Positions 28,479 through 39,483 of a DNA stretch of 64,000 bases are shown here, piece by piece (the stretch's first letter is position 1; each line of letters starts with the position of its first letter). The DNA lies in contig CALUEU010000001.1 in assembly GCA_944319735.1 (NCBI GenBank), positions 248,001-312,000 on the forward strand, in the 5' to 3' direction. Source of the stretch: an uncultured Methanomassiliicoccus sp. (GTDB lineage Archaea; Thermoplasmatota; Thermoplasmata; Methanomassiliicoccales; Methanomassiliicoccaceae). The notes beneath the pieces are model-generated. The model saw only the letters and a list, made by a program, of their open reading frames with translations. It searched no databases and was not told the origin of the DNA. Made by a program: the position numbers and the translations under genes.

Positions 28479-29869
28479 AGGTAGCACTGATAAATACTGG
28501 TTTTGAACCTGGTGAAGGTGATTTGCGACCTGCACCCCCATATGGAATAATGACAATAGGTGCATACCTAGAGGCTAAAGGACATGATATAACATTATTT
28601 GATTGGAGTGGAGAAGAGATAGATGATGAAAAAAGAAGAACTCTTATTAATTTAAAACCAGACATTATTGGGATACATACAAAAATTTCTACAGCCCTGC
28701 TGAGGGCGATTAAAATCAGCAAGTGGGCCAAAGTAAAGGAGATTCCAGTAGTCTGGGGAGGTCCTGGAACTATGGTTATTCCAGAAATTATGCTAAAAGA
28801 AGGTCCAGTCGATTATTTAGTGTTAGGCGAGGGGGAAATTACGACTGCAGAACTTATAGAATGCTTAGAAAATGGATCTCCTCTGAAAGATGTTAAAGGA
28901 ATAGCGTATTTAGAAAACGGGGAATATGTAAGAACTCCCCCACGAAGTAGGATGACAGATCTTGATTCTCTTCCATCACCTCTTTGGAATAAACTTGGAG
29001 ATCTCTCTAAATACTTCACTCCGCTGCATGGAAGAAATGCAGTGTCGATTGTCACAAGCCGTGGCTGCCCTGGAAATTGTACATTTTGTTATTCTAAAAT
29101 GATGTGGGGCTACAAATGGCATGCGTTTAGCCCGCAAAGAGTTATAGAGGATATGGAAAAAATCATGTCGCTGGATCCAAGAATAAATGGATTCATCATT
29201 ATGGATGATCTGTTTGCCACTGATCCTAAAAGAGTGGAAGAGATCTGTTCATTAATAATCAGTAAAAAACTTGATATTATCTGGAATTGCGAAATACGAG
29301 CAGACATGATAAGTGAATCTCTTTTAGATATTATGAAGCATGCTGGATGTAAACAAATTTTAGTTGGTGTAGAGTCTGGCTCTGATAGATTATTATCAAT
29401 GGTTAGGAAAGATATTACAGCAGATGAAATAATCCATGCATCCAATCTTATTCATAAAGCGGGCATGGAAGTTTACGCAATGGTCATTAATGGTCTTCCT
29501 ACTGAAACTAAGGAGGACATTAAAAGTACAGAACGCATGCTTGACATAATAAAGCCAGAATATACTGAATTTCTCACATATATGCCATATCCAGGAACAG
29601 CTCTTTTTGACTCAGCTGTAGAAAATGGATTTAATCCCCCAGATAATTTAGAAGGATGGGGAGACATGGGGACATTTAGTGTAGCTTCCATTAAAGACAA
29701 GGGATTGTCAAGTTACGCCAACAAAATGTATATTTCAATGGAAAAAAGAACTAAACGAAAAGCGACTATGAATTCATATCTTAAATCAATTACAAAGGAT
29801 CCAATCACTGCACCAATGAGAGCTGTTAAATTCATGATGAAACGCAAGGGGGACAATAATGGAGCATAA
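28475..29869 (+). CDS. B12-binding-domain radical SAM protein
   Basis: 464 residues. The N-terminal domain PPYGIMTIGAYLEAKGHDITLFDWSG and PVVWGGPGTMVIPEIML...VLGEGE is the B12-binding-like half. The radical SAM core shows GCPGNCTFCYSKMMWGYKWH (C-x3-C-x2-C), then MDDLFATDPKRVEEIC, QILVGVESGSDRLL and AMVINGLPTETKEDI. It resembles the BchE/MagIV group. It is the second such gene in this operon, each placed after a GT4 gene; whether the two work in series is unknown. The stop overlaps the acyltransferase start by 11 bp. Confidence 0.87.
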   Translation: MKVALINTGFEPGEGDLRPAPPYGIMTIGAYLEAKGHDITLFDWSGEEIDDEKRRTLINLKPDIIGIHTKISTALLRAIKISKWAKVKEIPVVWGGPGTMVIPEIMLKEGPVDYLVLGEGEITTAELIECLENGSPLKDVKGIAYLENGEYVRTPPRSRMTDLDSLPSPLWNKLGDLSKYFTPLHGRNAVSIVTSRGCPGNCTFCYSKMMWGYKWHAFSPQRVIEDMEKIMSLDPRINGFIIMDDLFATDPKRVEEICSLIISKKLDIIWNCEIRADMISESLLDIMKHAGCKQILVGVESGSDRLLSMVRKDITADEIIHASNLIHKAGMEVYAMVINGLPTETKEDIKSTERMLDIIKPEYTEFLTYMPYPGTALFDSAVENGFNPPDNLEGWGDMGTFSVASIKDKGLSSYANKMYISMEKRTKRKATMNSYLKSITKDPITAPMRAVKFMMKRKGDNNGA

Positions 29870-30964
29870 AATTCTAACTTCACAAGATGAAGTTGAGAGC
29901 TTAGAAAGAGATTGGGAAATTCTAAGGAAATGTTGTGATGCGTCTATTTACTCATCTCACGCTTGGGCTCTGGAATGGCTGGAAAAATTTGGATCTGATA
30001 TACACACAAACGTGATTGTACTAGAAGAAGATGGTAAAATATGTGCCATTGCACCATTCATCATCTGTGAACAGAAAACATCAGGTATTAAAATCAAGAA
30101 ATTAACAATGATAGGAAATGGTAATGGTACCACAGAGCTATATGATCTTAGCATACTCTGGTGTGGAGAGGCTGAAAGTATAGTAGATTCTCTTATAGAA
30201 GCAATAGATCAATTAGACTGGAATGTTCTCCAGCTTCATGATATAAGAGAAGATGAGGTCTCATCGTTACTTTATGAAAAGATATCCTCATTGTGGGACA
30301 CAGATGAGATAGTGAAAATTCCATGTCCATATGTTGATTTAGAGTCCGTTACAGATGCTTTGGATAACGCTTCGTCGCGTACTAGAAGAATGATCAGAAA
30401 AACATTGCAGTCTTTAGATGATGACGCACGAATCAGATACAGAAGGGTGGATATACCTGAAGAAGTGAAGGAAGCCGCAGAGTTCTACGCTCTGCACCAT
30501 ATCTCTAGATGGGAAGACAGAGGTGGCAGCATATTTTCAAATGAAGACATTGCGTCGTTTTTGAAAGACATTACAACATATGCGGCTAACGAAGGATATG
30601 GAGAAGTGTTTGAAGTTTGGATTGATGGCACGCTTGCATCACAAATGATATGTTTTGAAGATGGGGATGTTATGAGAGCGTATAGGGTTGGTATGCAACC
30701 CAGATTTTCACAGTTGTCTCCTGGAAATCTAGTATCATATTATGCCATGAGTGAAGCACTAAAGTCTGGATTCACACGATTTGACTTTGGTGCTGGCTCT
30801 GAAGAATACAAATACAGATTAGGATCGAAAGACAGATTTTTAATGCGCATACAGTCAAAACGGGGATCTATGAAAACCATATCCAAACTGTCTTCACTTC
30901 CGGGAGTAAAATACGTATTAAACAAAAGTGGAGTTAAGGAGAATGCTTTGAAAGCAATAAATGA

Positions 30965-30968
<4 letters not shown>
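29859..30968 (+). CDS. CelD/BcsL-type GNAT acyltransferase
   Basis: 369 residues, same family and layout as the protein at 14331-15374: YSSHAWALEWLEKFGSD at the start, SRTRRMIRKTLQSL in the middle, and QLSPGNLVSYYAMSEALKSG plus FDFGAGSEEYKYRLG at the acceptor end. It likely transfers an acyl group to a glycan precursor. It overlaps the radical SAM gene by 11 bp and its stop interlocks by 4 bp with the convergent pncC. Together the two paralogues bracket the glycan locus. Confidence 0.85.
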
Positions 30969-32001
<1,033 letters not shown>

Positions 32002-32010
32002 TTAAAAAAA

Positions 32011-33990
32011 TTAGTTTGGAGCAGGGCCGCTTCCCCTGAGATTTACAGGTCTGATTTTTTCAGTTCCTCTAGAGACGATGTTTGTGAACTTACTTACCAG
32101 ACTTTCCTTTTCAGGACAAGAGACTAATGCATTTTCTAAGACATCTTTAAGAGTGTCAACTGGGATGATCTCGATCATATCTCTGTAACGGTCTTCTATG
32201 ACAACGTCACCTAGATTTGATCTTGGGATTATTACTTTCTTAATCCCAGCATCTGCAGCTGCCTCGATTTTTGCAGTGACTCCACCAACAGGCAGAACCT
32301 GACCCCTGACTGAAAGTGATCCGGTCATGGCAATGGTCTGATTGATTGGAATATTTGCATAGGCTGAAATTACTGCAGTGGCTACACTTACTGATGCAGA
32401 GTCACCTTCAACTCCCTCATATGTTCCAATGAACTGGATATGCACATCGTGGTTGGATATGTCCTCACCAGAGTATTTCTTGACCAGAGCTGAGACGTTT
32501 TCAACAGCTTCTTTTGCGATTTCACCAAGCTTACCAGTTGCGATAATCCTTCCACCAGACCTAGTCTGTGGAGGAGTTATTTCAGCCACTATTGGTAACA
32601 CCACACCAGAATACTCGGACATGGAGCTTTCAGCATTCAGAGCTGCAAGACCGTTGACTACTCCTACTGCATCACCCTCTACAACAAATGTGTTGTATTC
32701 TTTTTTAGACTCCAGATACCTATCTGCAATCTGTTGCTCAAGACTGCGGGCGATTCTTTTAGCATCTACGACTATGTTAGCAGTAACAAGGTCTACTCCC
32801 CTTTCTCTTGCCACATCACCAGAAACTCTGATCAGTCCACCTAATTCCCTTAATCTAAGGGTAAGATGGCCGAATCTGCCAGCTCTGCGCTGTGCTTCTT
32901 TAAGAATTTCACCTACTGCGGCTTTGTCAAAGTGAGGGATTTTTTTATCTTTTGCAATCTCCTGAGCTACGAATCTTATAAGCTTCGTTCTGTTTTCATC
33001 ATTGTCAGGCATTGTTGACTGCATGTAGACTTCATAACCATATCCGCGAATACGAGATCTCAGAGCTGGATGCATTCCTTGAATAGCATCGAGATTTCCA
33101 GCACAGACTAAGATGAATTCACAAGGTACAGGTTCTGATTTTACCATGGCACCAGATGATCTTTCGCTCTGTCCAGTAATTGAGAACTCTCCTTCCTGCA
33201 GAGCAGTTAACAGACTTTGCTGGCTCTCTGGCCTGAGAAGGTTTATCTCATCAATGAATAGAACTCCTCTTGAAGCTTTGTGAATTGCACCTACTTCTAA
33301 ACGTTCGTGAGCAGGTGTTTCTAATCCTCCACTCTGGAATGGATCGTGCTTAACGTCGCCGAGTAATGCTCCTGCATGTGCCCCTGTTGCATCCACGAAT
33401 GGCGGCATTTCATTATCATCGTGCCCAACTAGTAGTTTAGGAACCAGATAATTTTCTTTATTACCGCCTATGTAGCGCATGGCCATCATGATGACTATGA
33501 TGAATAACAGCGCAACAAAGAGGATTGTTGTGTCTCTGGTTGTAATGAACCATGCTAGACACATCACACCTACAAGCACCATAATCATGGTGAACATTGT
33601 TGTTTTCTGCTGCTTTCTTTGCATAGCCTCTCTTTTTTGCGCAGCGACGATCTCTTTTCCTTTTCCAGCAGGGACTACCCTTATCTTAGGTTCATTGGGA
33701 TCTTCTTGATTGTGGTATCCAATGATGTCCTGCATCTCACTCTTTGGAAGGTATTCCGTCATCGATCTGGCAAGCATAGACTTTCCAGTACCAGGCTCAC
33801 CAATAAGCATCACATGACGCCTCTGTTCGGCGGCCTTTTTTATTACCTCGACAGCAGAATCTTGACCGATGACTTGATCGGCAAGCTTTTCAGGAATTTC
33901 TATATCAGCAGTTGTGTTAAAACTCTGAGAATTTAACCAGTTGTCGATATCAGAAGACCTTCCTGTAGAGCTGAATTGTTCGTTGCTCAT
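32011..33990 (-). CDS. Archaeal membrane-anchored ATP-dependent protease LonB
   Basis: 659 residues. AAA+ domain with Walker [11 protein letters not shown] (near residue 70) interrupted, as in all archaeal LonB, by two membrane spans ([19 protein letters not shown] and [19 protein letters not shown], about residues 130-180) before Walker [10 protein letters not shown]. The C-terminal protease domain has the Ser-Lys dyad: the Ser in EGDSASVS and the Lys in [10 protein letters not shown]. It degrades unfolded proteins at the inner membrane face. The ATG at 33990 is chosen because GGAG lies 10 bases upstream; the longer frame starts with TTG inside that site. Confidence 0.96.
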   Translation of the reverse strand: MSNEQFSSTGRSSDIDNWLNSQSFNTTADIEIPEKLADQVIGQDSAVEVIKKAAEQRRHVMLIGEPGTGKSMLARSMTEYLPKSEMQDIIGYHNQEDPNEPKIRVVPAGKGKEIVAAQKREAMQRKQQKTTMFTMIMVLVGVMCLAWFITTRDTTILFVALLFIIVIMMAMRYIGGNKENYLVPKLLVGHDDNEMPPFVDATGAHAGALLGDVKHDPFQSGGLETPAHERLEVGAIHKASRGVLFIDEINLLRPESQQSLLTALQEGEFSITGQSERSSGAMVKSEPVPCEFILVCAGNLDAIQGMHPALRSRIRGYGYEVYMQSTMPDNDENRTKLIRFVAQEIAKDKKIPHFDKAAVGEILKEAQRRAGRFGHLTLRLRELGGLIRVSGDVARERGVDLVTANIVVDAKRIARSLEQQIADRYLESKKEYNTFVVEGDAVGVVNGLAALNAESSMSEYSGVVLPIVAEITPPQTRSGGRIIATGKLGEIAKEAVENVSALVKKYSGEDISNHDVHIQFIGTYEGVEGDSASVSVATAVISAYANIPINQTIAMTGSLSVRGQVLPVGGVTAKIEAAADAGIKKVIIPRSNLGDVVIEDRYRDMIEIIPVDTLKDVLENALVSCPEKESLVSKFTNIVSRGTEKIRPVNLRGSGPAPN

Positions 33991-34159
33991 ATTAGATATT
34001 CTCCAACTCAAATGAACTCATGCCCCTGCCCTTAATTAAAGTTTATCCTTACCTTTATGAATCTATGGCAACCAATTTATGCAAAATTTCCAAAGCCACC
34101 GTTTAAAATCTAATATGATAAAGGAAGAGTTTTAATTCAAGTAAAGAATGTTGAAGTGA

Positions 34160-36358
34160 ATGGTTAAAAAAAACGTATCAGTGGAAGATCTAGATCTGCC
34201 TGAAGGAGTTACAGATATTCTGATAAAAAATGGCATCAAGGAACTATATCCTCCACAAGCAGAAGCTGTTTTCCCAGCACTAGATGGAAAGAATCTAATG
34301 GTAGCCATTCCCACTGCATCCGGAAAAAGCCTGATAGCCTACTTAGCTGCAGTTAAACAGGTACTGGAAAATCACGGGAAAGTGATATATATAGTACCTT
34401 TGAGGGCCTTGGCCGCAGAGAAATATGAGGACCTAAAGAGGTTTGAGAGACTAGGCCTGAAAGTTGGAGTTTCAGTAGGAGATTTTGATTCGCCTGATCC
34501 TCAATTAGACAGGTATGACATAATTGTAGCTACTTCTGAAAAAGCAGACTCGCTGCTGAGACATAGAACAGACTGGGTCAAGACTGTTGCATTAGTGGTG
34601 GCGGATGAAGTGCACCTGATACATGATCCCGGCAGAGGTCCCACATTAGAAATAACTCTAGCCAAGCTGAAAAAACTAAACCCAACGATTCAGATAATTG
34701 CATTGTCTGCTACCATCCATAACGCCAAAGACGTTGCAGAATGGCTTGATGCCAAACTGATAGAAAGTGAATGGCGCCCTACCAGGTTAAAGGAAGGCGT
34801 ATTTCTGGAGAATAAAATTTACTTTGTAGACAATACAAGGCATGAAGTACGGAATCTTAAAACTCCAGTAGTCTCGCTTGTTTGCGATGCTGTAGAAAAT
34901 GGCGGCCAGTGTTTAGTTTTTGTAAACACTAGGAAAGCCACAGAAACTGAAGCAAAGAAAATCGCTGCTACTCTGAAGTATTCTCCTGAGTTGGAATCTG
35001 AAGAAAATGAAGATGGTGAGCAGACTTCAGTAGCAAAGTTGCTGAAAGAGTGTATGAAGCGTGGGGTTGCATTTCACCACGCAGGTCTGACAAATGAACA
35101 GCGTAAGTATGTAGAACGGAATTTTAAACATGGCCACATCAAATGCATCGTGGCCACACCCACTCTTGCTGCTGGCATAAATCTTCCAGCTAGACGAGTT
35201 ATCATCAGAGATGTTCAGAGATTTGGACCAGGTGGACAGGTTTCAATTCCAGTGATGGAAATAAAACAGATGTGTGGAAGAGCCGGCAGACCAAGGTTTG
35301 ACCCATATGGTGAAGCCATACTTCTTGCCAACTCTGAAGAAAAGAAGTCATTTTTGATTGAAAATTATATTCTTGCAGATTCTGAAGAGATTTACTCCAA
35401 ATTAGGCAGTGAATCAGTCTTAAGATCTCATATCTTAGCACTCATTGCATCTGAAACTGCACATTCCCGAGATACTCTGATGGATTTCCTAAACTCCACA
35501 TTTTATGCATACCAGACGACGATGTCACTTCTGGAAGATACAGCGGACAGAGTGTTAGAGTTTCTAGAACAGGAAGGGATGATTAGTACTTCTGATGAAG
35601 CTATAAAAGCTACATTTTTTGGAAAAAGAGTTTCCGATCTGTATATTGATCCGCTCAGCGCAATAAAGATGAGAGATGCTCTGCGCAACTATTCTGCTGG
35701 AAAAACCATATTTGGATTCCTTCAAGCCATCTGCTCTACTCCCGATTTGCTTCCTCTTTATCTGAAAGTTGGTGAGGATATAAAGTATGATGAAGTTGTG
35801 ATTAGAAGGTCTAGTGAACTTCTTCTTGAACCGCCTAATGAATTCAGTGAAGATTATGAATTTTATCTTACAGAAATAAAGACTGCATGTATGATAGAAT
35901 CTTGGATTGAAGAAAAAGATGAAGACGAATTACTTTCAGAGTTTGGGATAGGGCCGGGTGATCTAAGAAACAAATCAGACACGGCCGAATGGCTTATTTA
36001 TGCTACAAGAGAGCTTTCAAACATATTCAATAAAGATGCTTATCCAATGCTCACAGAGCTTATGGCAAGATTGAAAAATGGTGTCAAACCAGATCTTTTA
36101 GAGTTGGTGCGTTTAAAGGGCGTTGGCAGAGCCAGAGCCAGATCCATGTACAATTATAATGTCAGGAGTTTTGAGGATATCCGCAACACCGATATGCAAA
36201 AATTAGCAAGGGTCCCCAGCATAAACCTCAAACTGGCTGAGAGGATTAAGAGACAGGTTGATCCTGAGTGGTCTTCTAAAAATGAAAAAGTAGAGCTGAA
36301 AGAACCTGTAAAACAGGTCCCTTCGTCTCCAAATCAAAAAAGTCTTTTTGATTTTTAA
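34160..36358 (+). CDS. hel308: Hel308 family Ski2-like DNA helicase
   Basis: 732 residues, close to the family norm. RecA1 has AIPTASGKSLIAYLA (motif I), ADEVHLIHD (II) and ALSATIHNAKD (III); RecA2 has VFVNTRKATETEA, ATPTLAAGINLPAR (V) and QMCGRAGRPRFDPYG (VI). A winged helix, ratchet domain and the C-terminal helix-loop-helix brake (LKGVGRARARSMYNYNV) follow. It is a 3'-5' helicase acting at stalled replication forks in archaea. The last eight residues, QKSLFDF, resemble a PCNA-interacting (PIP) box. The stop interlocks by 4 bp with thrC. Confidence 0.96.
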   Translation: MVKKNVSVEDLDLPEGVTDILIKNGIKELYPPQAEAVFPALDGKNLMVAIPTASGKSLIAYLAAVKQVLENHGKVIYIVPLRALAAEKYEDLKRFERLGLKVGVSVGDFDSPDPQLDRYDIIVATSEKADSLLRHRTDWVKTVALVVADEVHLIHDPGRGPTLEITLAKLKKLNPTIQIIALSATIHNAKDVAEWLDAKLIESEWRPTRLKEGVFLENKIYFVDNTRHEVRNLKTPVVSLVCDAVENGGQCLVFVNTRKATETEAKKIAATLKYSPELESEENEDGEQTSVAKLLKECMKRGVAFHHAGLTNEQRKYVERNFKHGHIKCIVATPTLAAGINLPARRVIIRDVQRFGPGGQVSIPVMEIKQMCGRAGRPRFDPYGEAILLANSEEKKSFLIENYILADSEEIYSKLGSESVLRSHILALIASETAHSRDTLMDFLNSTFYAYQTTMSLLEDTADRVLEFLEQEGMISTSDEAIKATFFGKRVSDLYIDPLSAIKMRDALRNYSAGKTIFGFLQAICSTPDLLPLYLKVGEDIKYDEVVIRRSSELLLEPPNEFSEDYEFYLTEIKTACMIESWIEEKDEDELLSEFGIGPGDLRNKSDTAEWLIYATRELSNIFNKDAYPMLTELMARLKNGVKPDLLELVRLKGVGRARARSMYNYNVRSFEDIRNTDMQKLARVPSINLKLAERIKRQVDPEWSSKNEKVELKEPVKQVPSSPNQKSLFDF

Positions 36359-37557
36359 GCGATGACGCGCTTAACATCTGCTGCATTAGGTTCGGCATTC
36401 AAGATATTTCCACAGGATTTTATGACTGTGTCTGGATCTTTGAGTACGTTGCCTGTGCAGATGCATACCACACGTTCATCAGAGTCGATTATTCCCTCAT
36501 TCTTGAGCTTAATCAGCCCTGCAACGGATGCTGCGGATGCAGGTTCTACACCAACTCCTTCTTTGCGCCCGAGTAATTTCTGAGCTTCAAGAATTTCTGT
36601 ATCTGTTACAGTAGTTGAGTAGCCGTTTGTGTCATAAATTGCCTTTAAAGCCTTTCTGCCGCTGGCAGGATTTCCAATCCTTATTGCAGTAGCAACCGTC
36701 TCAGGGTTCAATTCTGGCTTAAAGTCTGAAGATCCTTCTTTAAATGCTTTTGCCACTGGTGCGGCTCCTTCTGCCTGAATACCAGTGAGCTTAGGCATCT
36801 TGTCAATCCAGCCCAAAGCTTTCCACTCAGACAATGCTTTGTACACGGCCCAGATGTTAGCTGCATTTCCTACAGGTATGATTATTCTATCTGGAACATC
36901 AAAATTCAGCTGATCTATGATTTCAAATGCCAATGTCTTTTGCCCTTCTGGACGATATGGGTTTATGCTGTTTAAAAGATACAAAACACGCTCGTCTGCA
37001 AGAGATTTTACGACGTTTAGTGCATCATCAAAGTTTCCATTGACCATTACCACCTTTGCACCGTAGAACATTGCTTGTGCCAACTTACCGGCTGCAACTT
37101 TTCCAGAAGGAAGAAGCACTACACATTTCAGACCACCCTTGGCGGCATAAGCTGCCAAAGATGCAGAAGTATTGCCAGTGGAAGCGCATCCAACAGTCTG
37201 GCATCCAAGCTCAATTGCTTTGGATACACCCACTGTCATACCGCGGTCTTTGAATGACCCGGTGGGATTTGCTCCCTCATACTTCACATACACTTCTTTA
37301 ACTCCAAGCTGCTTGCTCAGAGCCTTACAGTCATAAAGGGGAGTTCCTCCTTCTAGCAGTGAAACGTTGCATTTAACAGGTAAGAATGGAGCATATCTCC
37401 AGACACTCAGTGGTTTTTCTCTCAAATCTTTTGGTTTAAGATTTGCAACTGCATCGAAATCGTTCTCAATTGTTAGAATTCCGCCGCACTTAGGGCAGGC
37501 ATCTAAAAATGGATCTGTGACTTCTAATCCACACTCAAAACATTTGACTTTATGCAT
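36355..37557 (-). CDS. thrC: Threonine synthase
   Basis: 400 residues. PLP enzyme converting O-phosphohomoserine to threonine. A short N-terminal zinc ribbon (VKCFECGLEV...DACPKCGG) precedes the core; the PLP lysine is in ANPTGSFKDRGMT, the phosphate loop is CASTGNTSASLAAYAAK, and VGNAANIWAVYKAL follows. AGGAG lies 9 bases before the ATG at 37557, so the 27 upstream codons in the open frame are not used. It follows thrB, with 1 base between the genes, as a threonine operon. Confidence 0.96.
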   Translation of the reverse strand: MHKVKCFECGLEVTDPFLDACPKCGGILTIENDFDAVANLKPKDLREKPLSVWRYAPFLPVKCNVSLLEGGTPLYDCKALSKQLGVKEVYVKYEGANPTGSFKDRGMTVGVSKAIELGCQTVGCASTGNTSASLAAYAAKGGLKCVVLLPSGKVAAGKLAQAMFYGAKVVMVNGNFDDALNVVKSLADERVLYLLNSINPYRPEGQKTLAFEIIDQLNFDVPDRIIIPVGNAANIWAVYKALSEWKALGWIDKMPKLTGIQAEGAAPVAKAFKEGSSDFKPELNPETVATAIRIGNPASGRKALKAIYDTNGYSTTVTDTEILEAQKLLGRKEGVGVEPASAASVAGLIKLKNEGIIDSDERVVCICTGNVLKDPDTVIKSCGNILNAEPNAADVKRVIA

Positions 37558-37558
37558 A

Positions 37559-38491
37559 TTATAAACTCCTGCACCCTTCACCCCAAGTGGTGATCCAGGT
37601 TTTATCAACAGCAATGTTTGCCCGCTCGTAGCTGCCAAGCATTGCTTCTAAAATAGATTTTCCGTCAGTTATTGAATTATCAAATACTGCAATAACACAA
37701 GGGCCGGAACCTCCTAAAAATGATCCTGCTGCTCCCGCCTCAATGGCTGCGTTTTTAGCTTCTAAGAGTCCAGGATTCAGTTTAGATCTTGAAGGTTCTA
37801 CTATTACATCAGTCATGCTTTTACCAATCAGGTCAATGTCTCCACAGCACATTCCTAAAACTAATGATGAGGCATTTCCAACTTCATAAGTCAGATCGCT
37901 CATGGAAACTTGTTTAGGAATCACCATTCGTGCATCGAGTGTTTTCACTGTAAAAGATGGCATTACAATTACGACGCCTAGATTTTTTGGTGGTGCTATG
38001 CTTTTAATTTCAAGAGGTTCGCAACACCGGATTACAGTAAATCCCCCTAAAACGCAAGGACCAACATTGTCCGCATGAAAACTTCCAGAGGTTACTTTTT
38101 CAGATTCAGCAGCACAAGTTATGACGTCTCTTGGAGAAAGTTTGTTGCTTAAAAGCAGATTGGCTGCTACAGCACCACCTGCAGCAGAAGCTCCAGAAGA
38201 GCCTATCCCAGACCCAGGACGGAACCCTTTTTTGATAGTGAATGCAATGCCAAAATCAGCATTGCCTTTTTTCAGAACTTCAGCTGCGGCAACTCCAGTT
38301 GAGTTTAGAGTTGCATCATTAGTTATAGCTTCGGCGCCCCATCCTTCGATTGATTCGATGATCACTCCAGGTTCGCTGGTCTTTCTGGCCTCGATTACAT
38401 CAAACGGTTCCGCCAAGGCCATTCCAAACACATCAAACCCGGATCCAAGGTTGGAGAGTGTTGCCGGAGCAACAACCTTTACTTTTTCCAT
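37559..38491 (-). CDS. thrB: Homoserine kinase
   Basis: 310 residues, GHMP kinase. VKVVAPATLSNLGSGFDVFG starts the fold, the ATP loop is FRPGSGIGSSGASAAGGAVAAN (P-G-S-G-I-G-S-S), and the C-terminal motif is GSFLGGSGPCVIAVF. It phosphorylates homoserine, feeding thrC directly downstream. Nothing is truncated or missing. Confidence 0.96.
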   Translation of the reverse strand: MEKVKVVAPATLSNLGSGFDVFGMALAEPFDVIEARKTSEPGVIIESIEGWGAEAITNDATLNSTGVAAAEVLKKGNADFGIAFTIKKGFRPGSGIGSSGASAAGGAVAANLLLSNKLSPRDVITCAAESEKVTSGSFHADNVGPCVLGGFTVIRCCEPLEIKSIAPPKNLGVVIVMPSFTVKTLDARMVIPKQVSMSDLTYEVGNASSLVLGMCCGDIDLIGKSMTDVIVEPSRSKLNPGLLEAKNAAIEAGAAGSFLGGSGPCVIAVFDNSITDGKSILEAMLGSYERANIAVDKTWITTWGEGCRSL

Positions 38492-38658
38492 GGTTATACC
38501 TCTGAGCCTCCATTGGAATGGACTACTTTAAGCTTTCACAAATGAGCCCATAACGATATAATCAAAACAACCTCAATGTGATTGCATTTACCAATTTTCA
38601 GTAATTGATTTTGATTTCTTTCGAAAACCTGATATCTAGTATCAATCATCTACTCGTA

Positions 38659-39129
38659 ATGGCAGATGTGGCGGTAATCGGTGCAATGGGATCGTTTGAT
38701 GTTGAAGAGCTTAAAATAAAGCTTCAGGAGATGGGAGTATTAGGCATGGATCCAAAAATGGTCTGTGGAAAAGACCATATTGTTTCAGCTGCCAAATGTG
38801 CCATGAAAGCATTTTCTTCGAAAAAGAATGTATGCAGCACTTTGGCCATGGAAACTATGCTCTATGCATCAGGAGAAAGACAAATCTCGAAAGCTGCTGA
38901 CAAAATGGGAATTAAATCCAGTGGAGCTGTAGCATTAGTAGTATTTAATGAAAAAACAGAAGAAGTCCTCTCCATATTGAGTTTGAATCAGGACGATTCC
39001 ATACTAGATCCTTCTGAAGAAAAAATGGTGAATTTTGGAATAAGCAAATCTGAATTAAATTCTGTTTCTGAAAGTAAAAAATATGATCTTGTATTAGAAC
39101 ATGTGGCATTTGCATCTTTAAAGAAATAA
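38659..39129 (+). CDS. KEOPS complex subunit Cgi121
   Basis: 156 residues. The central block NVCSTLAMETMLYASGERQISKAADKMGI (in two parts here: TLAMETMLYASGERQI and AADKMGIKSSGAVALVVF) is the Cgi121 signature. This subunit binds the tRNA 3' CCA end in the complex that makes t6A37 in ANN-decoding tRNAs, together with Bud32. Cgi121 and Hel308 genes are often neighbours in archaea; here they lie 2.3 kb apart. The start at the ATG at 38659 has no ribosome site, as in a leaderless transcript; a TTG at 38605 is less likely. Confidence 0.85.
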   Translation: MADVAVIGAMGSFDVEELKIKLQEMGVLGMDPKMVCGKDHIVSAAKCAMKAFSSKKNVCSTLAMETMLYASGERQISKAADKMGIKSSGAVALVVFNEKTEEVLSILSLNQDDSILDPSEEKMVNFGISKSELNSVSESKKYDLVLEHVAFASLKK

Positions 39130-39483
39130 ATAACTGACTTAAACGTCAGGTAGATTAGAAGTTATGCTTCGTTAAATCAAATAAATTTTTACCACACTAA
39201 AAGTTAGATTTTGAAAAGGTTATTGCAGCTGCTGGTCTGACAATATACAGTTTGCAAACATGGGAATGTGACAATCGGTACAATATCAGTTGCAAGATGA
39301 AGTTGATAATAAAAAAAGACATGTGACGTTTTATTCAGTAAATCAAAAACGATAATGTTATTGAGAATCTGTAAGATTAGATACATTTTTAGATTTTTTA
39401 ACAAAAAGAGTTTTAATAGAAAGACTCTGAAAACGCATATTAGTTTCCAAAACGAAATCGCGGTGATGTGACTGAATTACAAA
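39130..39483. other. 354-bp intergenic region
   Basis: No supported gene. After the Cgi121 stop, CTGAC (39134-39138) and GTCAG (39145-39149) can form a weak hairpin. The rest is AT-rich; TTTTAATA at about 39408-39415 could be the TATA box of the membrane-protein gene that follows. An open frame on the minus strand here has biased, cysteine- and leucine-rich composition and no ribosome site, and I leave it out. Confidence 0.4.

Noticed and set aside
39204-39404. 66-codon minus-strand frame in the large intergenic gap
   Set aside because: No ribosome site, no recognisable motif, and a composition expected from random AT-rich sequence.
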